A stretch of DNA of 26,399 bases from contig DATIWX010000134.1 in the NCBI GenBank assembly GCA_035519135.1, forward strand, positions 1 to 26,399, in the 5' to 3' direction. Below the pieces are notes generated by a model. The model was not told the DNA's origin, ran no database searches, and saw nothing but the letters and a program-made list of their open reading frames with translations. Numbering within the stretch: position 1 is the first letter of the stretch; each line of letters opens with the position of its first letter. Below, one piece after another: positions 8,110 through 16,363 of this stretch. The translations under genes and the position numbers were made by a program. This DNA comes from VBDM01 sp035519135 (GTDB lineage: Bacteria > Pseudomonadota > Gammaproteobacteria > Burkholderiales > SG8-39).

Positions 8110-8511
8110 ATGAATCGCAGTGTCATCGGGAAAGCGGTCTTGTTCGCCATCTGCGGCATCCTGCCCATGGGCGCGATGTCCCAAGGCACCAACCCTCCGG
8201 TTGCCGGGGGGGTCACGCTGGCCGTCGCGCAGCTCGACGTGATCGCCAATGGTTGGCGCGCGTCCAAGCTGATGCACGCGAGCGTCTACAACGAGTCCGG
8301 CCAGAAGATCGGCAGCATTCGCGACTTGATCGTCGCCCCGGACGGGTCGATCTCCGTGGCGATCGTCGACGTGGGTGGGTTCCTGGGCATGGGCAAGCAC
8401 CACGTCGCAGTCCCGGTCCAGTCGTTCACGCAGGTCACGCCGCCCAAGATCGTCCTGCCCGGCGCCACGAAGGATTCGCTGAAGGCGATGCCGGAGTTCA
8501 AGTTCAGCTAG
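8110..8511 (+). CDS. Exported PRC-barrel domain protein
   Basis: This 133-residue protein has a signal peptide (MNRSVIGKAVLFAICGILPM, cut probably near residue 24) and one PRC-barrel domain at about residues 48-115 (ASVYNESGQKIGSIRDLIV, then the VAIVDVGGFLGMGKHHVAVP region). PRC barrels are small beta domains that bind protein or RNA partners. Periplasmic versions of this size are common in proteobacteria next to stress genes, but their role is not established. The start follows AAGGAG by 7 bp. The last 8 bases overlap the 3' end of the convergent lipoprotein gene, sharing a CTAG site. Confidence 0.88.
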   Translation: MNRSVIGKAVLFAICGILPMGAMSQGTNPPVAGGVTLAVAQLDVIANGWRASKLMHASVYNESGQKIGSIRDLIVAPDGSISVAIVDVGGFLGMGKHHVAVPVQSFTQVTPPKIVLPGATKDSLKAMPEFKFS

Positions 8512-9109
8512 CCCGCGCTGCCGCGTCCTCGACCCACGCCGACACTTCGTCGAGCAGCCCGGTGACCGCGCGATCGAACGCGGCCACCGCGGCTGGGGCG
8601 TCGTCGGCGGCGGTCGGCGCGCTTCGCGCGAAGCGGCGCTGAGCGACGATCGCACGCTGCGCGCGGTCGACCAGCTCCACCGAAACCTCGATTCGCACGC
8701 TGCCGGGGCTCAGGCTGGCGTCGTGGTAGAACTCCTCGAGCCGGACGTTCAACACGAGGTCGCCCTTGGCGCCGGCGGTGGTCGCCGCCACCGCGCGGAA
8801 TGCGCCGCGCGCATCGAGACGCCGGGTGAGGAGCTGGGTGAACCTGCTTCCGGGGCGCTCGGTCCAGGCCGCGAATTGATAGTAGGCGCGCTGGACGGGC
8901 ACGCGGCTGAATACGAGCGCCTGCGTGTCGTAGAACGGGCTGACCGACGCTTCCGCGACGAGCAGGACGCGATCGATGCGCGGCGCATGCGATGACACAC
9001 CGGCCGATCCCAGGTCGTCGAGCACGTAGTATTCGTACGCGGGTGGGTTTCCCAATGACGGGCAACCCGAAAGCAACGCGGCGGCAACGAGGGCGGCGAT
9101 GCGCTTCAT
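8504..9109 (-). CDS. PqiC-like auxiliary lipoprotein of an Mla-type ABC transporter
   Basis: This 201-residue lipoprotein has a signal peptide ending in the lipobox LLSGC (Cys16). The rest (YEYYVLDDLG, later RVPVQRAYYQFAAWTERPG) matches the ABC-transporter auxiliary lipoprotein family (PqiC/YmbA-like). Such proteins are usually outer-membrane anchored and work with MCE proteins in lipid transport between membranes. Its ATG overlaps the stop of the MlaD-like gene in an ATGA junction, so translation is coupled. It is the last gene of the operon. Its 3' end overlaps the convergent PRC-barrel gene by 8 bp. Confidence 0.88.
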   Translation of the reverse strand: MKRIAALVAAALLSGCPSLGNPPAYEYYVLDDLGSAGVSSHAPRIDRVLLVAEASVSPFYDTQALVFSRVPVQRAYYQFAAWTERPGSRFTQLLTRRLDARGAFRAVAATTAGAKGDLVLNVRLEEFYHDASLSPGSVRIEVSVELVDRAQRAIVAQRRFARSAPTAADDAPAAVAAFDRAVTGLLDEVSAWVEDAAARAS

Positions 9110-10047
9110 GGCAGCTTCTCCCCGGGGCCGAGCTGCGCGGGGCCGGGGCCCAGGATCGCCGCGCGCGGATCCTTCAGCCGGTCCGCAGCCCGGGCGAGGA
9201 TCTCCGCAGTCGCGCGCAGCTGCAGTGCCGTGGCGCCGATTTCGAGCGCGCCGCTGTCGGTGATGCCGTCGACCTTGCCCGTGAGCGCGGCCGTCTCGCG
9301 CTCGAGGTTCCGTGCGGCGTTCGAGAGATCGCGCAGCGTGACCTCCGCCTGGCTCGCCACGGGCTGCGCGCTCGCCGCCACGCGGTCCACGGCCGCGGCG
9401 ATATCGCGGCTCGCCGTGCCGAGATCGGCGCTGCCTTTCGCCAATGCGTCCGCCGCGGCGTCGAGCTTGCCCATGCGTTGCGAGAGCGCGGCGGAAAGCT
9501 CGCGCATGTTGGCTAGCGTCGCGGCGAAGGCCTCGCGGTTCTCCTTGTTCAGCAGCTGGTCGAGGCTGTCAAGGGCGCCGGCCCCGGCGAGGGCGAGCCG
9601 GTCGATCGCCGCCGTGAGCTCGCGCGAGTCCCCTTCGGCGATCACCGGGAACCTCTCGCCGCCGGGGACCTTCGTGAGCTCGGGGCCCGGCGTGCCGGAC
9701 GTCACGAGATTCACGCTGGCCAGCCCCGTAAGGACGTTGCGGCTGATGGTCGCCACCGTGTTCTCGCTCACCGGCGCCCTGCGGTCTATGCGAATGGTGG
9801 CATCGACGCGGTTGATGTTGTCGCGCGAGATCGAGTAGTCATCGATTCGGCCGACCTTGATGCCTCGCATGTTGACGTCTCCGCCGACCTGCAGCCCGTC
9901 GAGCGAGGCGTGGTCGAAATGGATCGTGTAGTACCGAAAGTCGGAGCGCCGCCCGCTGTTCTGGAGCCAGACCAGCGACACGGCGACGGCGAACACCAGA
10001 GCGAGCAGCATCCCACCCACCAATGTGTACCGCGCTTCAGGTTCCAT
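9106..10047 (-). CDS. mlaD: MlaD-like MCE-domain protein
   Basis: The 313-residue product has one N-terminal transmembrane anchor (about 8-28), an MCE domain at about 37-115 (VGGDVNMRGIKVGRIDDYS is the signature) and a long helical C-terminal region made of Ala/Leu-rich coiled coil (about 140-290). MCE proteins of this type are periplasmic lipid-binding subunits fixed to the inner membrane. The extended helical tail makes it closer to the longer MCE proteins that pair with PqiC-type lipoproteins than to the short E. coli MlaD. The chosen ATG overlaps the stop of the ATPase gene by 11 bp. An upstream in-frame ATG would lie deep in that gene. Confidence 0.9.
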   Translation of the reverse strand: MEPEARYTLVGGMLLALVFAVAVSLVWLQNSGRRSDFRYYTIHFDHASLDGLQVGGDVNMRGIKVGRIDDYSISRDNINRVDATIRIDRRAPVSENTVATISRNVLTGLASVNLVTSGTPGPELTKVPGGERFPVIAEGDSRELTAAIDRLALAGAGALDSLDQLLNKENREAFAATLANMRELSAALSQRMGKLDAAADALAKGSADLGTASRDIAAAVDRVAASAQPVASQAEVTLRDLSNAARNLERETAALTGKVDGITDSGALEIGATALQLRATAEILARAADRLKDPRAAILGPGPAQLGPGEKLP

Positions 10048-10816
10048 GGTTCCCCCCCGCTTCGCCGTGGTACGTGCGCGAGGCGAAATAGGATCGTACC
10101 CACGGATCGTCGAGCTGCATGACATCCTTGAGCGACCCGCAGCCGATCACCTTGCCGCCGGCGAGCACGATCACGCGGTCGACGATGCCGAACAGCGTGT
10201 CCAGGTCGTGGGTGACGAGCAGGATCGTGAGGCCCAGGTCGTCGCAAAGAAACCTCACCAAGGCGTCGAACGCCCGCGCGGTGACCGGGTCGAGCCCCGA
10301 GGTCGGCTCGTCGAGGAACAGCACCTCGGGCTCGAGCGCGAGCGCGCGAGCCACCGCCGCGCGCTTGCGCATGCCGCCCGAGAGCTCGCTCGGCATTTTC
10401 GCGGCGGCATCAATCGGCAGGCCGGCGAGCGTGATGCGCAACCCCACGAGCGGCCACAGCAGGTCGGCCGGGACCGCGGCGTGCTCGATGAGCGGCGTGG
10501 CGACGTTCTGGGCCACGGTGAGCGAGGAGAAGAGCGCTCCGTCCTGGAACATCATGCCGAAGCGCTGGCGCAACTTCCCGAGCTCGCCGGCCGACGCCGT
10601 CCACACGTCGGTGCCGAACAGGCGCACGGTCCCGGCGGTCGGCTTGAGCAACCCGATGATCTCGTGCAACAGCACCGACTTGCCGCTGCCGCTGCCGCCG
10701 ATCATCGCCGCGACCTGGCCGCGCGCCACGCTGAACGTCGCGCCATCGTGCACCGTCTGCGCGCCGAAGCGGGTCACGATCGAATCGACCTCGATGACCG
10801 GCGCGGCAGCGTTCAT
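10037..10816 (-). CDS. mlaF: MlaF-like ABC transporter ATP-binding protein
   Basis: This 259-residue cytoplasmic ATPase has all ABC motifs: Walker A GGSGSGKS (40-47), Q-loop Gln91 in MMFQDGALF, signature LSGGMRKR (145-152), Walker B VLFLDEP (165-171) and the switch His203 in VTHDLD. The FQDGALFSSLTV and GGMRKRAAVARAL sequences are typical of the MlaF/Ttg2A family, which powers lipid movement through MlaE. The true start at 10816 lies in an ATGA overlap with the permease stop. The reading frame stays open far upstream, but that part is antisense-like noise within the permease gene. Confidence 0.93.
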   Translation of the reverse strand: MNAAAPVIEVDSIVTRFGAQTVHDGATFSVARGQVAAMIGGSGSGKSVLLHEIIGLLKPTAGTVRLFGTDVWTASAGELGKLRQRFGMMFQDGALFSSLTVAQNVATPLIEHAAVPADLLWPLVGLRITLAGLPIDAAAKMPSELSGGMRKRAAVARALALEPEVLFLDEPTSGLDPVTARAFDALVRFLCDDLGLTILLVTHDLDTLFGIVDRVIVLAGGKVIGCGSLKDVMQLDDPWVRSYFASRTYHGEAGGNHGT

Positions 10817-11931
10817 ATGTCGACCTCGTTGAAGAACACCGCGAAGAACGCGTCGAGGAGGATCACGGCGACGATGCCCTGCACCACGGTGGAGGTCGTG
10901 TTGATGCCGATGGAGCGGGTATCGCGGCTCGCGTTCATCCCCATGTAGCAGCCGATGACGGCGATGAAGAGCGCGAACACAGGCGCCTTCCCCAGTCCCA
11001 CGACGACATGTCTCACCGGCAGCGCGGTGTGCAGGCGCGTGATGAAGGTGGTGGGCGTGACATCGAGCATGGGGCCGGCCACGGCCATCGCGCCGCCGAT
11101 GCTGGCGACGTCGCCGACGAACACGAGCAGCGGGAGCGCCACGGCCAGCGCGATCAGGCGCGGCATCACGAGCACCTGCATCGGGGCGAGGCCGAGCGCG
11201 CGCATCGCGTCGATCTCCTCGGTGAGGAGCATCGTGCCGAGCTGCGCGGTGAACGCGGCCCCCGACCTGCCGGCGATGATCACCGCGACGATGATCGGCG
11301 AGAGCTCGCGGCAGGTCCCGATCCCGACGCCGTCCACGATGTAGATGTTGGCGCCGTATTTCTCGCTCTGCAGCCCGAGCAGATAGGCGAACACCACGCC
11401 GATCAGGAACGTGACGAGCACGACGACCGGTATCGCGTCGAGGCAGACCTGCTCGAGTTGCGCGGTGAGCTCCTTCACCCTCAGCGTGCGTGGGTGCAAC
11501 GCGAGCTGGCCCAGCTCGCATGCGGACTCGCCGAGGAACGCGAGCTCGCCCGCGAGCAGGTCGCGCAGCGCGAAAGCCCGCGCGCCGAGCGCGGCCAGGA
11601 CGCCGCGTTTCTGCTGCACGGGCTGGATGTCGCCCTGGTCCATGCGCGCACGCACCACGTCGACCACCTGCGCATGGGTTTGCCTGAAGTTGGCGAGCTC
11701 GCCGACGCTGGCTCCGGCGGCGGCCACGCGGCGAAGGAGCACCAACGTCGCGGCCGTGTCGAGGCTATCGAGGGCTGCGCCGTCGAGGGTGAAGCGGGAA
11801 GCCGGAAGCTTCTCGGCGGCGAGCGCAGCGTCTATCGGGCCCAGGTCGGCGAGCTGCCACGCCCCGTACAGGAAGAGCGTGGGGGCCTGCCCGTCCCGCT
11901 CCACGCGGCAATAGCGCTGCGCTGTATCCAT
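10813..11931 (-). CDS. mlaE: MlaE-like ABC permease with N-terminal STAS domain
   Basis: This 372-residue protein fuses a STAS-like domain (about 1-100, including RFTLDGAALDSLDTAATLVL) to an MlaE permease domain (about 125-372) with five to six transmembrane segments. The permease signatures include ELSPIIVAVIIAGRSGAAFT, EEIDAMRALGLAPMQVLVMP and GCYMGMNASR. In E. coli the STAS function is a separate protein, MlaB. Here it is fused, a known arrangement, and there is no free mlaB or mlaC in the operon. The start is 21 bp after the response-regulator stop, with no obvious ribosome-binding site. Confidence 0.93.
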   Translation of the reverse strand: MDTAQRYCRVERDGQAPTLFLYGAWQLADLGPIDAALAAEKLPASRFTLDGAALDSLDTAATLVLLRRVAAAGASVGELANFRQTHAQVVDVVRARMDQGDIQPVQQKRGVLAALGARAFALRDLLAGELAFLGESACELGQLALHPRTLRVKELTAQLEQVCLDAIPVVVLVTFLIGVVFAYLLGLQSEKYGANIYIVDGVGIGTCRELSPIIVAVIIAGRSGAAFTAQLGTMLLTEEIDAMRALGLAPMQVLVMPRLIALAVALPLLVFVGDVASIGGAMAVAGPMLDVTPTTFITRLHTALPVRHVVVGLGKAPVFALFIAVIGCYMGMNASRDTRSIGINTTSTVVQGIVAVILLDAFFAVFFNEVDI

Positions 11932-11952
11932 CGTCGGAGACGATGACCCCGG

Positions 11953-12723
11953 TCAGTAGACCGACTCCACCGGGACGCTGAAGACGTATCCCGCGCCGCG
12001 CTCGGTGACGATGTAGCGGGGATTCGCCGGATCGGCCTCGAGCTTGCGCCGCAGCCGCATGACCTGCGTATTGACCGACCGGTTGTAGACGTCATCGCTG
12101 TGCAGGCGCGACATGTCCAGCAGCTGGTCGCGCGACAGGATGCGATTCGGCGCTCCGAGCAGGACGACGAGGAGGCTGAACTCGCCGTTGCTGAGCGGCA
12201 CCGCCTTCCCCCCGGGGGATATCAGCCGGCGCGTGTTGAGCTTGAGCTCCCAGCCGTCGAAGCGGTAGGCGCGGATGCCCTCCGGCCGGCCCTGGCGCAC
12301 CTCGGCGCGGCGGCGGCGCAGCACCGCGCGGATCCGCGCGAGCAGCTCGCGCGGGCTGAACGGCTTGGTGAGGTAGTCGTCGGCGCCCAGCTCCAGTCCC
12401 ATGACCCGGTCGGCCTCTTCGCGCCGCCCGGTAAGCATGATGATCGGGATCGAGGACTCCTCGCGCAGCCGGCGCGCGAGCGCCATGCCGTCCTCGGTCT
12501 GGAGCTTCAGGTCCAGCACGACGAGGTCGACCACCTCCTCCGCCAGCACCGCCTGCATGGCGCGCCCGTCGGCCACGGCGGTGACGCGAAACTCGTACTC
12601 GCCAAGGTAATCGACGATGGCCTCCCGCAGCACGGGGTCATCGTCGACGGCGAGGACGTGCGCGAGGGACGCGTCCGCCCGCGACGGGTCAACTTGGGTG
12701 TTCATGTCCGCATGCGGGTGCAT
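11953..12723 (-). CDS. OmpR/PhoB-family response regulator
   Basis: This two-domain regulator of 256 residues has an intact receiver at about 22-135: acidic pocket Asp27-Asp28, phospho-acceptor Asp71 (VVLDLKL), Thr98 and Lys120 (LTKPF). A winged-helix DNA-binding domain follows at about 155-250 (NRSVNTQVMRLRRKLEADP, then GAGYVFSVP). The start is unclear: ATGs at 12723 and 12705 both lack a ribosome-binding site, and the N-terminal 20 residues are probably disordered. It is the first gene of the Mla-like operon, 21 bp ahead of mlaE, and divergent from the hybrid kinase across an 80-bp gap holding the best copy of the 14-bp repeat. It is the best candidate for the local regulon's controller, by position only. 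Confidence 0.92.
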   Translation of the reverse strand: MHPHADMNTQVDPSRADASLAHVLAVDDDPVLREAIVDYLGEYEFRVTAVADGRAMQAVLAEEVVDLVVLDLKLQTEDGMALARRLREESSIPIIMLTGRREEADRVMGLELGADDYLTKPFSPRELLARIRAVLRRRRAEVRQGRPEGIRAYRFDGWELKLNTRRLISPGGKAVPLSNGEFSLLVVLLGAPNRILSRDQLLDMSRLHSDDVYNRSVNTQVMRLRRKLEADPANPRYIVTERGAGYVFSVPVESVY

Positions 12724-12772
12724 TACGGGTGCGACTCTAGCCCGGGAAACCCGTGCTCGTCACAGATGTGAC
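12722..12772. promoter_or_regulatory. Best copy of the 14-bp inverted repeat, between regulator and kinase genes
   Basis: GTCACAGATGTGAC at 12759-12772 has perfect 6-bp arms (GTCACA and TGTGAC) around a 2-bp centre. A weaker copy, ATTACGGGTGCGAC, sits at 12722-12735 and touches the regulator's first possible start codon. Downstream toward the kinase, TATGAC (12787-12792) or TATTAC (12794-12799) could be a -10 box, which would place transcription start almost at the kinase ATG. Confidence 0.62.
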
Positions 12773-12803
12773 TTTACGCCCGCCCGTATGACATATTACC
12801 CCG

Positions 12804-15260
12804 ATGGATTCGACGAGCGTCGTGATCACGCTCCTCGTCACCGCGTTGGCCATCGCCTACCTGGTGTGGAGGGTGAGGCAGCGGACGGCCGAGCTCGAGC
12901 AGGCCAACACGCGGCTGCGCGCGGAGGCGGTCGACCGCCAGCGGGTCGAGGAAGATCGGCTGCGCACGGAGACCAGGTTCCACGCCTTCCTCGAGTTCTC
13001 GCCGGACGCCATGCTGATGGTGAATCACGAGGGGCGCATCATGCTCGCCAATCGCCAGGTGCAGTCGCTCTTCGGCTACGCGCGCGAAGAGCTGGTCGGC
13101 CTGCCGGTGGAGATGCTGATGCCGCAAGCCCGGCGGAGCGTGCATGCGGAATTGGTGCGCCAGTTCGTCGCCTCCCCCGTGCCGCGCAAGATGGGCGCGG
13201 GCCTGCCACTGGAGGGCCTGAGGAAGGACGGCACGGTCTTTCCAGCGGACGTGAGCCTCAACCCGGTCCAGCTGGCCGACGGCGTGCAGGTGCTCGTTTC
13301 CGTACACGACATTACCGAGCGCAAGCTCGCCGAGGAGAGGATCCGGCAGGGCGAAGAAGAGCTTCGCCAGCTGGTCGATCTCGTTCCCGAGCACATCTTC
13401 GTCCTGGAGCCCGACGGCCGGCACGCGTACTCGAATCGGCGTGCCCTCGAGTACACGGGCCACACCCTGGAAGACATTCGCGCGCCTGACTTCCTCTCCA
13501 CGGTCCTGCATCCCGAGGATTCTGTGAGACTGCAGCCCGAGCGCGACCGCGCGATCGCGGAAGGAACCTTGTGGGAAGGGGAAGCGCGGCTGCTCGGGGT
13601 GGACGGGCGGTATCGCTGGTTCCTCGTCCGCCTCACCCCGCTGCGCGACGTGCAGGGACGCATCTTCCGCTGGTACGGGACGCGCACGGACATCGAGGAG
13701 CTGAAGCGCGCCGACGATAGCCTGCGGCGCAGCGAGGCATACCTCGCCGAAGCGCAGCGATTGAGCCACACCGGCAGCTTCAGCTGGAAGCCCTCCACCG
13801 GCGAGATCGTCTGGTCGGCGGAGACCTATCGGATTTGCCAGTGCGATCCAGCGACGCCGCCGACCCTGGAGCTCGTGTTCCAACGGACGCATCCGGATGA
13901 TCTTGCGCTCCTGCGGATGGCGATCGAGCGCGTGTTGCGGGAATGGAAGGGCCTCGACTTCGAGCACCGGTTGTTGATGCCGGATGGCTCCGTGCGCTAC
14001 GTGCATCTCGTCGGCCATGCCCAGAGGGACAAGTCGGGAGCGCTCGAGTTCGTTGGGGCAGTGCAGGACATCACGCGGCATAAGCTCGCGGAGGCCGAGC
14101 GCAATCGGCTCGAGCAGCGGCTGCGCCAGGCGGCCAAGATGGAAGCGGTCGGACGGCTCGCCGGCGGCATCGCGCACGACTTCAACAATGTCCTGGGCGG
14201 CATCGTCGCCTACGGCGAAATGATCCTCGAGAAGGTTCCCGGGGAATCGCCGCTGAGGCGCTACGCGAGCAACGTCCTCATCGCCGCGAACCAGGGGCGC
14301 GCGCTGGTCGAGCAGATCCTCGGTTACAGCCGAACCAATCGCGGCAGGCGCGCGCCGGTCGACATCGCGAACGTCGTCGGCGAAGCGCTCGAGCTCGTTC
14401 GCGGTACGTTGCCACCCGATATCCGCCTCGAGGCGAGCGCCCCCGGGTCGCCGCTCGTGGTGATCGGCGACGCCACTCGGCTGCATGAGATCGTCCTGAA
14501 CCTGTGCCGCAACGCGGTGCAGGCCATGAGCGTCGGGGGCACCCTGCGCGTGAAGCTCAAGGCCATCGAGGCGTCGGGCGAGCGAGGGCTCTGGCACGGC
14601 ACGCTGGCGCCGGGAAGTTACGTGCGCCTCACCGTCGAGGACAACGGATGTGGAATGGACGAATCGACCCTGTCGCGCCTGTTCGAGCCGTTCTTCACCA
14701 CCAAGGAGACCGGCCAGGGAACGGGCCTCGGCCTCGCGCTGGTCTATGCGATCGTCGCCGACCTGGGTGGCGCCATCGACGTGAGGAGTGCGCCCCGCCA
14801 GGGCACCACGGTGACGATCTACCTGCCGCACTCGGAGGTCGGGCTCACCGCGGAGGGTGCCTCAGCGGCCCCGGTGCCGCGGGGCCATGGAGAGCGCGTC
14901 CTGCTGGTCGACGACGAGCCGCTGCTGCTCGAGGCGACCGCCGAGGTGCTCGTGGGGCTCGGCTACGAGCCGGTGGTGTTCTCCGACAGCCAGGCGGCGC
15001 TCGCGGCTTTCGAGGCGGCGCCTGCGCGCTTCGATGTCGTCGTCACCGATGAAGCCATGCCCGGGCTCACCGGGACGGGGCTGGCGAAGGCGTTGCACCT
15101 GCGCCGGCCCGACTTGCCGATCGTCCTGGTGAGCGGCTACAGCGGGCCGCTCCTGACTCAGCAGGCGCTCGCCGCGGGCGCGGAGGAAGTTCTCGCGAAG
15201 CCGGTCGAGTCGCGCGAGATCGCAGCGACCCTCGCGCGCCTCCTGAAGCTCGCGGCCTGA
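12804..15260 (+). CDS. Hybrid sensor histidine kinase with three PAS domains and a C-terminal receiver
   Basis: This 818-residue protein has one N-terminal membrane segment (about 5-23), a short coiled coil, PAS1 (about 60-170, ending DITERKLAEE), PAS2 (about 185-305) and PAS3 (about 315-435), both ending in PAC-like segments. The HisKA domain has the H-box GGIAHDFNNVLGG (His458). The HATPase domain has an N-box (LNLCRNAVQAM) and G-boxes (DNGCGMDE, GTGLGLALV). A receiver with phospho-acceptor Asp749 (VVTDEAMPG) ends the protein. There is almost no periplasmic part, so the signal is probably read inside the cell by the PAS domains. No ribosome-binding site precedes the ATG; the mRNA may be leaderless. 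It is divergent from the OmpR-type regulator, its likely partner, although hybrid kinases often signal through other proteins. Confidence 0.93.
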   Translation: MDSTSVVITLLVTALAIAYLVWRVRQRTAELEQANTRLRAEAVDRQRVEEDRLRTETRFHAFLEFSPDAMLMVNHEGRIMLANRQVQSLFGYAREELVGLPVEMLMPQARRSVHAELVRQFVASPVPRKMGAGLPLEGLRKDGTVFPADVSLNPVQLADGVQVLVSVHDITERKLAEERIRQGEEELRQLVDLVPEHIFVLEPDGRHAYSNRRALEYTGHTLEDIRAPDFLSTVLHPEDSVRLQPERDRAIAEGTLWEGEARLLGVDGRYRWFLVRLTPLRDVQGRIFRWYGTRTDIEELKRADDSLRRSEAYLAEAQRLSHTGSFSWKPSTGEIVWSAETYRICQCDPATPPTLELVFQRTHPDDLALLRMAIERVLREWKGLDFEHRLLMPDGSVRYVHLVGHAQRDKSGALEFVGAVQDITRHKLAEAERNRLEQRLRQAAKMEAVGRLAGGIAHDFNNVLGGIVAYGEMILEKVPGESPLRRYASNVLIAANQGRALVEQILGYSRTNRGRRAPVDIANVVGEALELVRGTLPPDIRLEASAPGSPLVVIGDATRLHEIVLNLCRNAVQAMSVGGTLRVKLKAIEASGERGLWHGTLAPGSYVRLTVEDNGCGMDESTLSRLFEPFFTTKETGQGTGLGLALVYAIVADLGGAIDVRSAPRQGTTVTIYLPHSEVGLTAEGASAAPVPRGHGERVLLVDDEPLLLEATAEVLVGLGYEPVVFSDSQAALAAFEAAPARFDVVVTDEAMPGLTGTGLAKALHLRRPDLPIVLVSGYSGPLLTQQALAAGAEEVLAKPVESREIAATLARLLKLAA

Positions 15261-15266
15261 GGCGCC

Positions 15267-15821
15267 CTACCTGTACGCCGGCGGGACGTACTCGTACGGG
15301 TAGAGATAGAGGCTCGGGATGTAGTCGTCGAACCACGCGTCGTCTTCGAGGTCGCTCGCCGAGCGCCGATAGACGGTTCCGCCCAGGCTGCGCATGCGCT
15401 CGTTGATCGTCGAGTTCAGATCCTCGCTCACGTCGGCGATGACGGCCGATTGGCCGGCGTCGAGGACGAAACGGGTCTCGTCGGCCGCCTGGGCGCGAGT
15501 GTCGGCCCGGACCACGTCCGTGGCGACTCCGACCACGCCTCCCGACGCGGCGCCGATCGCCGCTCCCCTGGCGGCGCCGACTGCGGCACCCGCGGGTCCT
15601 GCCAGGGCGCCCAACAGCGCCCCGATGCCTACACCGACGGCGGTGGCCACGGCGGGGTGCGTCTCCTTGGTATCGACCTCGAAAACGCCCCAGTTGTCGC
15701 GATGGACCACCGCGGTTCCGTGCACGGTGACTTGTTCGGCGCGATCGAGCTCCCAGAGCGCGTGCAGGCCCTCGTAGGCCCTGCTTGTATCGTTGAAGAC
15801 GACGGCAATGTAGTTGTGCAT
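15267..15821 (-). CDS. DUF1269-like glycine-zipper membrane protein (copy E)
   Basis: This 184-residue protein is a close paralog of copy A (1461-2009). The first 100 residues differ at few positions, the zipper at about 59-100 is almost identical, and both end in a Tyr/Pro-rich tail (here LYLYPYEYVPPAYR). Function is unknown. An AGGAGA ribosome-binding site precedes the start. It sits 9 bp after the helical protein gene, the same spacing as in the copy A operon. Its stop is only 6 bp from the stop of the convergent kinase gene, with no visible terminator between them, so the two transcripts probably overlap. Confidence 0.86.
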   Translation of the reverse strand: MHNYIAVVFNDTSRAYEGLHALWELDRAEQVTVHGTAVVHRDNWGVFEVDTKETHPAVATAVGVGIGALLGALAGPAGAAVGAARGAAIGAASGGVVGVATDVVRADTRAQAADETRFVLDAGQSAVIADVSEDLNSTINERMRSLGGTVYRRSASDLEDDAWFDDYIPSLYLYPYEYVPPAYR

Positions 15822-15830
15822 GGACTTCTC

Positions 15831-16262
15831 CTATTTCTTGCGGGTTGCGGAAGATTCGGCGGAGCGCTTCGCGGCGACGGCTTCGCTCACCTGTCTGGCG
15901 GAATCTCGCGCGCCGGCGACGATTTGCCGGACCGCGGCCTCGAATTCGCGGCCGGCATTCTTCATGCCCTCGTGGGCATCCTGCTGCACGGCCGCGAGGC
16001 TTTCGATGGCCGCTGCGAGGTGCTTCCTCGCCGCCTCGTCCTGCCCGGCCATGGAGCCCCTGATGGATTCGGCGACCGCCCTGGCCTTCGCCGCGGCGAC
16101 TTCGAGATCGGCCCTCATGGCGCCGCCGCGCTTCGCCGCGGCATCGCTGATCGCCGCATGCAGTTCCTGGGTGGACGCTCGAAAATGATCGAGCGCATCC
16201 TTGACCTTCGTTTCGTGGACCTTCGTGCCGCTGGCCTTCGAGGCCTTGGGGCGGGCGCTCAT
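15831..16262 (-). CDS. Ala/Lys-rich helical (phasin-like) protein, copy E
   Basis: The product has 143 residues, nearly all in charged alanine-rich helix, with a basic N-terminal leader (MSARPKASKASGTKVHETKV) and a basic C-terminal tail. It is a paralog of the protein at 2019-2405: both share KVKDALD, AxxQELHxAISDAAAKRGGAM and the AEAI/AAAIESLxAVQxDAxEG pattern. The longer N-terminus is absent from the other copy. A GGAAAGG ribosome-binding site lies 7 bp upstream of the ATG. No small exported gene precedes it, unlike the other operon. The recurring regulatory block begins about 60 bp upstream. Confidence 0.85.
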   Translation of the reverse strand: MSARPKASKASGTKVHETKVKDALDHFRASTQELHAAISDAAAKRGGAMRADLEVAAAKARAVAESIRGSMAGQDEAARKHLAAAIESLAAVQQDAHEGMKNAGREFEAAVRQIVAGARDSARQVSEAVAAKRSAESSATRKK

Positions 16263-16319
16263 GGCACTGCCTTTCCGGGCTAGAGTTGGGGGGTGGTTAC
16301 AAGATCCCCGGAACCGATC

Positions 16320-16363
16320 GCTCCCGGGTCACACAATGGCGTGCGACGCATCGCATTTGTGAC
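16320..16363. promoter_or_regulatory. Conserved promoter block upstream of the copy E operon
   Basis: This 44-bp stretch matches 18237-18280 at 36 of 44 positions by hand count, without gaps. It contains a GTCAC half-site at 16328-16332 and a variant of the 14-bp element, ATCGCATTTGTGAC, at 16350-16363. It also overlaps the last ten or so codons of the small VIT-like frame, so those codons are probably promoter DNA first. Confidence 0.55.

Noticed and set aside
10817..11521. N-terminal extension of the MlaF-like gene
   Set aside because: The frame is open upstream, but it lies entirely in the permease gene and is Arg-rich noise. The ATGA junction and the family start fix the beginning at 10816.
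12759..12772. CRP/FNR binding site
   Set aside because: The half-sites are in reverse order (TCACA before TGTGA) with a 2-bp centre, unlike the CRP or FNR consensus.
12774..14831. Long leftward open frame (685 codons)
   Set aside because: It is antisense to the hybrid kinase, whose domains are clear.
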